Of a stretch of 23,888 nucleotides of DNA, positions 7,091-15,100 are shown one piece after another. Position 1 is the first letter of the stretch, and the number at the start of each line of letters is the position of its first letter. Both the position numbers and the translations under genes were made by a program. The notes beneath the pieces were generated by a model. The model made no database searches. It had not been told where the DNA came from and saw only the letters and a list, made by a program, of their open reading frames with translations. The stretch lies in the NCBI GenBank assembly GCA_943326975.2, contig CALPVI020000003.1, forward strand, positions 1-23,888, written 5' to 3'. This DNA comes from Actinomyces viscosus. Its GTDB lineage: Bacteria; Bacteroidota; Bacteroidia; Flavobacteriales_D; Crocinitomicaceae.

Positions 7091-7126
7091 TACTCGCTTT
7101 AAGAATTAGGATATAATAATTAAGAA

Positions 7127-7363
7127 ATGTCACGAATTTGTCAATTAACGGGTAAGTCGGTAATGGTTGGAAATAATGTTTCACATTCAAACCGCAAAAC
7201 GAAACGTAAATTTTACCCAAATTTAATAACAAAGAAATTTTTCATTCCAGAGAATGAAGAGTTTATTACTTTGAAAATATCAACTTCTGCGTTAAGAACA
7301 ATTAACAAAAAAGGGATTTCTGCTTGCCTTAAAGAGGCTCGTGAGAAAGGTTATTTAAAATAA
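7127..7363 (+). CDS. rpmB: 50S ribosomal protein bL28
   Basis: A 78-residue basic protein beginning MSRICQLTGKSVMVGNNVSHSNRK, the diagnostic start of bL28, followed by TKRKFYPNL and the C-terminal segment KISTSALRTINKKGI. It is a component of the large subunit near the tRNA exit site. It has only one cysteine in the N-terminal motif, so it is the zinc-free form. First gene of a three-gene ribosomal unit, with rpmG 46 bases downstream. Confidence 0.97.
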   Translation: MSRICQLTGKSVMVGNNVSHSNRKTKRKFYPNLITKKFFIPENEEFITLKISTSALRTINKKGISACLKEAREKGYLK

Positions 7364-7409
7364 TCCTAGTTTGTCCGTTGTGAAATGGTAGAATAAAAAA
7401 GTTATAAAG

Positions 7410-7598
7410 ATGGCTAAGAAAAGTAAAGGAAATAGAATTCAAGTAATTCTTGAATGTACAGAGCACAAAGATTCAGGTCAAGCTGGAACTTCTCGTTACA
7501 TTACAACTAAAAACAGAAAGAATACTCCAGAGAGATTGGAGATTAAAAAATTCAATCCGATTTTAAGAAGGTACACTGTTCATAAAGAAATTAAATAG
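7410..7598 (+). CDS. rpmG: 50S ribosomal protein bL33, zinc-free form
   Basis: A 62-residue basic protein with the bL33 pattern RIQVILECTEHK ... SRYITTKNRKNTPERLEIKKFNPILRRYTVHKEIK. The paired CxxC zinc motifs of the zinc-binding form are missing (a single Cys), so it is the C-minus type. Length is slightly longer than the usual ~55 because of a GTSRYIT-type central segment seen in Bacteroidota. It lies between rpmB and the DUF4295 gene in the conserved order. Confidence 0.97.
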   Translation: MAKKSKGNRIQVILECTEHKDSGQAGTSRYITTKNRKNTPERLEIKKFNPILRRYTVHKEIK

Positions 7599-7605
7599 TT
7601 AGGAC

Positions 7606-7761
7606 ATGGCAAAGAAAGTAGTAGCATCATTACAAAAAGGTGGTGGTAAAGAACATACAAAAGTTATTAAAATGGTAAAATCTGACAAAACAGGTTCTTA
7701 CTCATTTAAACAAGAAATTGTACACAACGATAAAGTTAAAGAGTGGTTTGATAAAAACTAA
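7606..7761 (+). CDS. DUF4295 small basic protein (reported as ribosomal protein bL38)
   Basis: A 51-residue open frame, ATG at 7606 and TAA at 7759-7761, starting 7 bases after the rpmG stop. It reads MAKKVVASLQKGGGKEHTKVIKMV and later SDKTGSYSFKQEIVHNDKVKEWF, the DUF4295 family found in Bacteroidota next to bL33. I recall that DUF4295 was identified as an extra large-subunit protein, bL38, in the Flavobacterium johnsoniae ribosome structure; this is memory, not visible in the sequence. The lysine-rich composition and tight placement in a ribosomal operon fit that role. A terminator follows 28 bases after the stop. Small enough to be missed by length-filtered gene callers. Confidence 0.92.
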   Translation: MAKKVVASLQKGGGKEHTKVIKMVKSDKTGSYSFKQEIVHNDKVKEWFDKN

Positions 7762-7789
7762 TTTTTTAAATTATCTAATAATACACTTT

Positions 7790-7826
7790 AAGCTTCCTTT
7801 TTGTTAAGGGAGCTTTTGTTATTTTT
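7790..7826 (+). terminator. Terminator between the ribosomal unit and ftsY
   Basis: Stem 7790-7799 / 7806-7815 (AAGCTTCCTT with AAGGGAGCTT, one G-T pair), 6-base loop, followed by interrupted T-runs. The ftsY ATG lies 18 bases beyond the stem. Confidence 0.7.
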
Positions 7827-7833
7827 AATATAT

Positions 7834-8790
7834 ATGGCATTTTTCGGATTATTTTCAAGGGACAAAAAAGAAAGTTTAGATAAAGGTCTAGAAAAAACAA
7901 AACAAAGTTTTTTTGGAAAATTAGCTAGAACACTTATTGGTAAGTCTAAAGTTGATTCTGAGGTATTAGATAACTTAGAAGAGATTCTTATTTCATCTGA
8001 TGTTGGAGTAGAGACAACACTTAAGATAATCGAAAGAATTGAAACAAGGGTATCAAAAGATAAAGTACTTGGTACAGATGAATTAAATTCTGTATTAAGA
8101 GAAGAGATAGCAGCTTTACTTGAAGAAAATAATGCATCTGACAGTATAGGTTTTGACGTGCCTAAACATGATGGTAATAATCCGCATGTAATTATGGTAG
8201 TAGGTGTAAATGGAGTAGGTAAAACAACTACAATTGGTAAATTAGCTCATCAATTTAAAAAATCAAATAAAAAAGTTGTATTAGGAGCAGCAGATACCTT
8301 TAGAGCGGCAGCTGTAGATCAATTAATAATTTGGTCTGAAAGAGTTGGTGTGCCAATAGTTCAACAAGGTATGGGAGCTGATCCAGCTTCAGTTGCTTTT
8401 GATGCATTGCAATCTGCTAAATCTCAAAATGCGGATGTTGTTATAATTGATACTGCAGGGAGACTTCATAATAAGGTTAACTTAATGAATGAATTAAGTA
8501 AAATTAAAAGAGTGATGGATAAAGTTGTTCCAGGTGCGCCTCATGAAGTTTTATTAGTATTAGATGGTTCAACTGGACAAAATGCATTTGAACAAGCTAA
8601 ACAATTTTCTATTGCAACAGATATTAATGCGTTAGCTATAACTAAATTAGATGGTACTGCTAAAGGGGGAGTTGTAATCGGTATATCGGATCAAATGAAA
8701 ATTCCAGTAAAATATATAGGAATTGGAGAGGGTATAGATGATTTACAATTGTTTCATAAAGATGAATTTGTAGATTCTCTTTTTTCATAG
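7834..8790 (+). CDS. ftsY: Signal recognition particle receptor FtsY
   Basis: SRP receptor GTPase that docks ribosome-SRP complexes at the inner membrane for co-translational insertion. I place the start at the ATG at 7834 (MAFFGLFSRDKKESLDKGLEKTK, the usual Bacteroidota N-terminus), giving 318 residues; a longer frame from TTG at 7801 would run through the terminator loop. A short A domain and helical N domain (residues ~1-110) precede the GTPase NG core: P-loop GVNGVGKTTTIGKLA near residue 125, the DTFRAAAVDQL insertion-box region, DTAGRLHN, TKLDGTAKGG, and the final GIGEGIDDLQLF. All motifs are intact. It is separated from the ribosomal genes by a terminator but sits in the conserved order. 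Confidence 0.97.
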   Translation: MAFFGLFSRDKKESLDKGLEKTKQSFFGKLARTLIGKSKVDSEVLDNLEEILISSDVGVETTLKIIERIETRVSKDKVLGTDELNSVLREEIAALLEENNASDSIGFDVPKHDGNNPHVIMVVGVNGVGKTTTIGKLAHQFKKSNKKVVLGAADTFRAAAVDQLIIWSERVGVPIVQQGMGADPASVAFDALQSAKSQNADVVIIDTAGRLHNKVNLMNELSKIKRVMDKVVPGAPHEVLLVLDGSTGQNAFEQAKQFSIATDINALAITKLDGTAKGGVVIGISDQMKIPVKYIGIGEGIDDLQLFHKDEFVDSLFS

Positions 8791-8796
8791 AAATTT

Positions 8797-8825
8797 AAGC
8801 TATCTAATTTAGATAGCTTTTTTTT
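8797..8825 (+). terminator. Terminator after ftsY
   Basis: Stem AAGCTATCTA / TAGATAGCTT (8797-8806 with 8810-8819), 3-base loop, T-run to 8825. The opposite-strand gene ends inside the T-run at 8824, so the convergent pair is separated by this one hairpin; on the minus strand the downstream T content is weak. Confidence 0.88.
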
Positions 8826-9351
8826 ATTCTGCTTTTCCCAAAATAAATTTCAAATTTTCTTTACCTGATATAATTTTCTCTAAATTCTTAGAGACGTTTA
8901 TAGCTCTTTCAATTCTTTTGTCAGAAGACTTTACTTGTAAAACGTGATAAATTATGTATCTTTTTTTACTAGGTGTTAATAAATCAAATTTGATTTTTGC
9001 TTCCAGAGATTGATTAAACACCTCAATTAATTCTATCGGCATATCGAAGCCAAACTCTGAATTATCTTTTTGTAAAGTTATCGATACAGTATCTAAAAAA
9101 TGAAGATTTAATTTTTTCATCCTAGCATTTGATAGTGTAATATATCCTTTTCCTTCACCAAGAGCTACAATTCCAGCTTGCCATTCGATTTGATTGTTTA
9201 AAATAATTTTGACGCGGTGATTTAATTTCGCTTTTTTTTCATTTTCGTTGAGCTTCTCAATTATACTATTCGAAATTTCAACATAAAATAATTTTAATTT
9301 TTCTAATTTATCAATTTTTGATTCGAATTCTATTATTTCAACTAAAGGCAT
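8824..9351 (-). CDS. YdeI/OmpD-associated family protein with DUF1905-like N-terminal region
   Basis: From the ATG at 9351 the protein is 175 residues; an in-frame TTG at 9357 lies inside the predicted -7 box and is rejected. The middle part resembles the DUF1905 beta-barrel pattern (IEWQAGIVALGEGKGYITLSNA, then LNLHFLDTVSITLQKD and FGFDMPIEL). The C-terminal third, KRYIIYHVLQVKSSDKRIERAINVSKNL, is the YdeI/OmpD-associated (bacteriocin-protection) signature. Members of the family are small cytoplasmic proteins linked in some bacteria to polymyxin or bacteriocin tolerance; biochemical function is not settled. Monocistronic, convergent with ftsY and divergent from the FAH-family gene. Confidence is good for the family and low for a role. 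Confidence 0.75.
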   Translation of the reverse strand: MPLVEIIEFESKIDKLEKLKLFYVEISNSIIEKLNENEKKAKLNHRVKIILNNQIEWQAGIVALGEGKGYITLSNARMKKLNLHFLDTVSITLQKDNSEFGFDMPIELIEVFNQSLEAKIKFDLLTPSKKRYIIYHVLQVKSSDKRIERAINVSKNLEKIISGKENLKFILGKAE

Positions 9352-9354
9352 ATT

Positions 9355-9362
9355 CAAAGTTA
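9355..9362 (-). promoter_or_regulatory. Minus-strand -7 box directly before the YdeI-family start
   Basis: Read on the minus strand the octamer is TAACTTTG, an exact TAnnTTTG match, ending 3 bases before the ATG at 9351. Transcription from it would give an mRNA with no, or almost no, leader. The -33 region is poor. Confidence 0.5.
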
Positions 9363-9429
9363 GGAAATTCTGGTTAAAATATTAACGTCTTTATCTATTT
9401 TTAATATTTAATAAATGATGTTTAAGGCT

Positions 9430-9437
9430 TACCTTTA
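9430..9437 (+). promoter_or_regulatory. Weak -7 box for the FAH-family gene
   Basis: TACCTTTA differs from TAnnTTTG only in the last base and lies 31 bases before the ATG at 9469; TTTA at 9407-9410 is at 19-base spacing. Weak support. Confidence 0.3.
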
Positions 9438-9468
9438 TCATCAAATTTAAAGTTCAAAAAACAAGAAT

Positions 9469-10461
9469 ATGAAATTAGCTTCTATAAAAGATGGTTCTAG
9501 AGATGGACAATTAGTTGTTGTAAATAAAAGTTTATCAATGGCTGTTAAAGTTCCTCAAATTGCAAAAACAATGCAACAAGCATTAGATACTTGGAGTTCA
9601 TCAGAGGATCAGTTGAAAAAAGTATATAAAGATTTAGAGAATGGTTTAGTTCAAGACGCTTTTGAATTTGATAGTACGAAAGCAATGGCACCAATTCCAA
9701 GAGCATACCATTGGGCTGATGGAAGTGCATACGTTACGCATGTTGAGTTAGTAAGAAAAGCTAGAAATGCTGAATTGCCTGAATCTTTTTGGACAGATCC
9801 ATTAATGTATATGGGAGCGTCAGATGCATTTATCGGAGCAAATGATCCTATTGAAATTGAAAATGAAGAGTGGGGGATTGATTTTGAATCTGAAGTTGCT
9901 GTAATAACGGATGATGTACCAGCAGGTATCACAGCGGAAAATGCACGTAAAAGAATTAAATTAGTTACGATAGTAAATGATGTTTCTTTAAGAAATTTAA
10001 TTCCAAATGAATTATCTAAACAGTTTGGATTTTATCAATCAAAACCATGGACAACTTTTGCGCCTGTTGCGGTAACTTTGGATGAGTTAGATGATGCTTG
10101 GGATGGTGGTAAGTTACATTTACCATTAGTTTCAACTTTGAATAATACAAAAATTGGATCTCCAAATGCAGGTGTTGACATGACATTTGATTTTGGTCAA
10201 TTGATAGCGCATGCTGCTAAGTCTAGATCTCTAATGGCTGGAACTGTAATTGGTTCTGGAACTGTAGCAAATAAAGGAAGTTTAGATGGTTCAAGTTGTT
10301 TAGCTGAAGTTAGATGTCTTGAAATAATAAAAGAGGGTAAACCATTAACTTCATTTATGAAATTTGGAGATAAAATTGAAATTGAAATGACGAATAAAAA
10401 TGGCGAATCCATTTTTGGAAAAATAAGTCAAGTTGTTAAAAAATATGAAGTACCAGCTTAA
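9469..10461 (+). CDS. Fumarylacetoacetate hydrolase family protein
   Basis: A 330-residue FAH-superfamily enzyme. The N-terminal ~110 residues (MKLASIKDGSRDGQLVVVN ... PIPRAYHWADGSAYVTH) resemble the N-terminal domain of the long bacterial FAH subfamily; the catalytic beta-roll follows, with the metal-binding acidic motif IDFESEVAVITDD near residues 136-150, NDVSLRNLIPNE, KPWTTFAPVAVT, and the conserved GSGTVANKG near residue 262. The family cleaves carbon-carbon bonds in fumarylacetoacetate or related 2-oxo acids with a divalent metal. Tyrosine degradation (fumarylacetoacetase, final step) is the most likely role, but no other gene of that pathway is in the window, so I give no symbol. Monocistronic, with a strong terminator after it. 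Confidence 0.85.
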   Translation: MKLASIKDGSRDGQLVVVNKSLSMAVKVPQIAKTMQQALDTWSSSEDQLKKVYKDLENGLVQDAFEFDSTKAMAPIPRAYHWADGSAYVTHVELVRKARNAELPESFWTDPLMYMGASDAFIGANDPIEIENEEWGIDFESEVAVITDDVPAGITAENARKRIKLVTIVNDVSLRNLIPNELSKQFGFYQSKPWTTFAPVAVTLDELDDAWDGGKLHLPLVSTLNNTKIGSPNAGVDMTFDFGQLIAHAAKSRSLMAGTVIGSGTVANKGSLDGSSCLAEVRCLEIIKEGKPLTSFMKFGDKIEIEMTNKNGESIFGKISQVVKKYEVPA

Positions 10462-10473
10462 TAGTATTTAAGT

Positions 10474-10513
10474 AAAAAAAAATCCGTTAGTGAATTACTA
10501 ACGGATTTTTTTT
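10474..10513. terminator. Bidirectional terminator between the FAH-family gene and accC
   Basis: Perfect stem ATCCGTTAGT / ACTAACGGAT (core 10482-10491 with 10497-10506), 5-base loop, flanked by a run of A on the left and T on the right, which extends the pairing by about seven A-T pairs. The symmetric layout serves both convergent genes; accC ends at 10519 on the minus strand. Confidence 0.95.
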
Positions 10514-10518
10514 ATTTT

Positions 10519-12003
10519 TTATATTCTTGAATTAATCCAAGAACTTGATATTTCCCTAGATGCAAATTCTATTTTGTTTCGATCCTTAATAGAATTCCAA
10601 ATCTCATCGATTCCATGTTCTAAAGCCTCTTTTTCTTCTTCCATTGCTGTGTACATAACTTTTGGATCAGTAAAATAATGTTTTACAAAATTAGTGTCAA
10701 AATTACCAGAAGTAAAAGCCTCATGTTTCAAGACATATTTACCAAAATCCAATGTTGTTTTGATACCTGAGATTTGATATTCATCTATTGCTTCAATTGT
10801 TCTTCTAATTGCGTCCTCACGCGTTTTTCCCCAAACAACTAGTTTTGCAATCATAGGATCATAATAAATTGGAATATCCATTCCTTCAACAAAAGCATCG
10901 TCTACACGAACACTTCTACCTGAGGGAATTCTGTAACGTTTTAGATTTCCAATATCAGGAACAAATCCGTTTAAAGTATCTTCAGCGTAAACTCGTACTT
11001 CGATAGCATGGCCTTTAATAGATAATTGATCTTGAGATAATGGCAGGTTCTCTCCACGAGCTACACGTATTTGCCATTCAACTAAATCTAACCCAGTAAT
11101 TTCTTCGGTAACGGGATGCTCAACTTGTAATCTTGTATTCATTTCCAAGAAATAGAAATTTAAGTCAGCATCTAATAGAAATTCAACTGTTCCAGCGCCT
11201 TTGTAATTACATGCTTTACAAACAGCTACAGCAGCTTCACCCATTTGTTTTCTTAGTTCTGGAGTTAAAACTGCACTTGGAGCTTCTTCAATAACTTTTT
11301 GATGACGACGTTGAATACTACATTCTCTTTCAAATAAATAAACTGTATTTCCAGCGTTATCTGCAAAAACTTGAATTTCAATGTGTCGAGGTTTTGTTAC
11401 AAATTTTTCGATGAAAACAGCATCGTCTCCAAAAGAGGATCTTGCTTCGTTTTGTGCTAATTTCATTTGTTCAGCAAATTCAGCAGAGTTTTCTACTAAA
11501 CGCATTCCTTTACCACCACCACCAGCAGATGCTTTTATTAATACTGGGTAGCCAACTTCTTCAGCAATAATAATTGCTTTATTAACATCCGATATCGCTT
11601 CGTCAACTCCAGGCACTAAAGGAACATTGTAACTTTTAACGGCTTGTTTTGCGCTTAGTTTATCTCCCATTACTTCCATCGCTTCAGGTGACGGACCGAT
11701 AAATGTTATACCTGCAGCTTCAGCTTTCTTTGCAAAATTTGAGTTTTCTGAAAGGAAACCGTAGCCAGGATGAATCCCATCAACACCTAAATTTTTGCAA
11801 TGTTCAAGAATTAGATCTTGTTTTAAATAACTTTCAGAAGAAGGACTTTCTCCAACATAGACTGCTTCATCAGCTTCTAAAACATGCGGAGCATTTCTAT
11901 CTGCATCTGAGTATATAGCAACACTTGCTATGTTCATTTTTTTTAATGTACGGATAACTCGTCTAGCGATTTCACCTCTATTTGCAATTAAAACTTTTTT
12001 CAT
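10519..12003 (-). CDS. accC: Biotin carboxylase subunit of an acyl-CoA carboxylase
   Basis: ATP-dependent carboxylation of biotin on a carrier protein, the first half-reaction of acetyl-CoA (or propionyl-CoA) carboxylase in the cytoplasm. Motifs run in the expected order: N-terminal LIANRGEIARRVIRT, GIHPGYGFLSEN, the glycine-rich ATP lid KASAGGGGKGMR near residue 160, ERECSIQRRHQKVIEEAPS with the catalytic lysine region, and EMNTRLQVEHPVTE near residue 290. At 494 residues it is about 45 longer than E. coli AccC; the extra part is a C-terminal Glu-rich helical tail (EEEKEALEHGIDEIWNS...). No accB or carboxyltransferase gene is adjacent, so whether it serves acetyl- or propionyl-CoA carboxylase cannot be decided here. 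It lies 128 bases downstream of tamB on the same strand with its own likely promoter. Confidence 0.92.
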   Translation of the reverse strand: MKKVLIANRGEIARRVIRTLKKMNIASVAIYSDADRNAPHVLEADEAVYVGESPSSESYLKQDLILEHCKNLGVDGIHPGYGFLSENSNFAKKAEAAGITFIGPSPEAMEVMGDKLSAKQAVKSYNVPLVPGVDEAISDVNKAIIIAEEVGYPVLIKASAGGGGKGMRLVENSAEFAEQMKLAQNEARSSFGDDAVFIEKFVTKPRHIEIQVFADNAGNTVYLFERECSIQRRHQKVIEEAPSAVLTPELRKQMGEAAVAVCKACNYKGAGTVEFLLDADLNFYFLEMNTRLQVEHPVTEEITGLDLVEWQIRVARGENLPLSQDQLSIKGHAIEVRVYAEDTLNGFVPDIGNLKRYRIPSGRSVRVDDAFVEGMDIPIYYDPMIAKLVVWGKTREDAIRRTIEAIDEYQISGIKTTLDFGKYVLKHEAFTSGNFDTNFVKHYFTDPKVMYTAMEEEKEALEHGIDEIWNSIKDRNKIEFASREISSSWINSRI

Positions 12004-12073
12004 AACGAAGTCTTTTAACTTAATTTCATTTCAAATAATTTGAGTTTATTTTTACTTTCAAATTATATAATAA

Positions 12074-12081
12074 CAAATGTA
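12074..12081 (-). promoter_or_regulatory. Predicted -7 box for accC
   Basis: Read on the minus strand the octamer is TACATTTG, an exact TAnnTTTG match, 70 bases before the accC ATG at 12003 in the 128-base gap after tamB. No clear TTTG is found at -33. Confidence 0.45.
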
Positions 12082-12131
12082 ATAAAACTTTAAAAAAGTT
12101 AGCGTGAATATAGAAATAAATCGATTTAGTT

Positions 12132-15100
12132 TTAGTTAGGGATTGGTGTTTGGTTTTTTCTTCTTTTATTAGGAAATTTCTTAGTTTTTCTGAAAGGATC
12201 TAGAATATATTGTATGAGTTTAAAGTCTTCTACAGAATTAAAATCTTCTTGGTAGTGGAATCCAGCACCTTGTGTAAATAAGCCTAATTGTTTTTCTTGA
12301 ATTACAGTATTGTCATTCGATTGGTTAAAAATATTGAAACGAACACTTCCTGATTCATTTAGTAAGTATTCAATATTAATATCTCCCATAAAAGCATTTT
12401 GATTTGTAGTTGTTGATGCTGGAAGAGTAGAAGTAGTTCCTGAGGAAGATGAACTTGAATTGGAGGTTGTCGTATTAGATGCACTTATTGTACTTGTAAT
12501 AATAATTTTATTACCAATCTGTTTTGTTACACCAATTTGTTTATTTTCCAAGTTGACTTTGATCTTATAATCTTTGGAAACTTGTGAAAGCATAGTGTTT
12601 AACTGATTGGAAACTAAATCTAAAGCAGCGCTTCCATTTGCAGAAGTAGAACCTTGTAATGGTTGGAATTTTTGCCATAATAACAACGAGAAAAATTGTC
12701 TATTTAATTCATCTTTGTCTGTTCTGATTCTTGACAATAAATTTTGACCTTCACCCGTTACGTTAGGAGCTTTGATGTCGAAAGTAATTGCAGGTTTAAA
12801 TAATGATTCAGATAAATTAATAAAACACTGAACATTTTGATTTCCAGTTGATGTTGCACCACTTATTTTGTCTGGTGAAATATCTGCTAAATTCGTTTTT
12901 ACTTCAAAATAAGATTGCAAGTCTACGTATGCATTATAAGGATCTCCTGTCCATGTAATTGAACCTTGTTGAATAGTTAGAGATTTATTGATAGAGCCCA
13001 TTACAAAATTGTAATTTCCTTTTTTAACGTTGAAAGTTCCTTCCATTTCAACATCCCCAAGATTATTAAGAGTGACTGCAATACTTCCATTACCAGTGGC
13101 GAATAATTCATCCCCTGTTTTATCACTAAATAATACCTTTAGTTGTGCGTCTGGAGTAACCTCAAAGTTTAAATCCAATGAAACACCTGTGAAATCTATT
13201 TTAGGAAGTTGATTTCTAGAAGAATCCAATTTATGAGTGAATTTAATAAAGCTTTCATCATCTTCAATTTCTTCAGAGCCATACATTGGGAAAAATATTT
13301 TTGTATCCTTTTGAGTTTTTAAGTTAACAGTTACTTCTAAATTATCAGCAAACCCAAAAATATTTGCTGTACCTGTTGCATATCCTTTTCCGAAATAAAC
13401 GTCTCCATCCTTATAGTTGGTATTTGTAATAAGAAATTTCTCAAGCGGCGCAGGTTTCCACTTTAAAAACGGATCTTTATTATAATAGTCATCTTCTAAA
13501 TTGAATGCTAAATCAAAATTCCAATTTGTGAAATTAGAATGATAAATAGAGCCAGAAACTGAACCAGTATTTCCTTCTTGGTCTTGAACAGGCATATAAT
13601 CTATATAGAATCCATATTTGTCCGCTTTGATTTTACCTGAAATACCAAAATTTAATCCGAGTATGTCGATTTGCGTATTTCCATTTTCAAGATTGACCAT
13701 TCCATTTAAAATAGGTTCGTCTAAAGTCCCAGAAACTTTTATTTTTCCATTTAAGCTGCCACTTATATTGTTCATTACTTCTGGATCCATAAAGGCGTTT
13801 GTGAATTTTAAATCTGTATGATCAAAATTCAATAGAAAATCTAAATTGTTATCTGTTCGATTTACAAAATAATTACCTTCAAAGGCAAACGTATTTACAT
13901 TTTTGTATATCAGATTCCCCGTTAAACCAAAACTGTTATTTATTCTATTCCACTGAGATTGAACAAAAATATTTCCAACTTCATGATTGTCGATTATTAA
14001 ATCTTGTATATTGGCATCACCTATATAGTTCAAATTTTCATATGGATTTGAAATGTATCCCCAACCATTTACAAGACCTTTTAATTTAACAGTTGAACCT
14101 AAAAGTGAACTTAAATCATCTAGATTTAAATCATTCACTTTGAAATTTAATTTATCATCATCATTTGTTGAAATTTTACCATTTATTTCGATGTATTGTT
14201 TTTCTCTCTCAAGTAAAAAATTCTGAACAAAGATATTGTTACCTTGAATATCAATAGTTGCGTCATTTTTGATATCCCATCTTTTTTGTTTTAAAGCAAA
14301 AAATGAAGGGTTTAATAAAATTGAAAATTTGTCTAATCCTAAAACAGTTGTATTCCAACTTATTTTAGAATTGTTTTCGGTTAATGGATTCCAAGTTAAT
14401 TCAGAAAGTAAAGAATCTTTTTTCCCATTACTTACAAAGTGAACATCATCAATATTTATACTGTCATTTAGATATAATTTTTTCAGTTTGTAATCAGCAG
14501 TTAACTCCGTTGAACTCAATTTTTGATTTACTGAAATGCCTTCCATTTGAATTCCTTGGTAGTTAATTGCAGTTGAAGTAATTTTCATTGAGAAGTTTTC
14601 TGTTTCACTGACATAATTACCGCTAATTTTGGTTCCTTTAGAAACAACTAAATCTGGAACAAAAACGGTTAAAAATTCATTTATTTCTTTGATTTCAATT
14701 GCATATTCAAAATGGTTGTTTGTTTTGATTTTTTTGAGTTTGTTTTTTGATTTTTTATTCGATTTTAAAAGGCTTTTTGGTTTAATAATTGCTGGAAAAA
14801 CCTTACTAAATTGATTTTCGAAATCTCCTAATACAGTACTGAAATCAACTTTTCCTTTAAATGTGGTATTGACTAAATCACTTTTGATGGATAAAATATC
14901 TTCTTCAGGACTTCTATCAACATTGATAGTTAGAGCAGGGATAGAAAAATGATTTTTTCCAGCTGTATATTCTAAACCGTTCATTTTAACAGTTCCATAC
15001 AAAGTGTTAGATGAATTTCCTACCAAGTCAATTCTGAAATTTGAGCTTAGTTGACTATTATCAATGTGATTAATATTTAAATTATTTAGAATAGCCTTTG

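Noticed and set aside
7801..7833. TTG start extending ftsY by 11 codons
   Set aside because: The added codons are the loop and right arm of a terminator; the ATG at 7834 gives the usual FtsY N-terminus.
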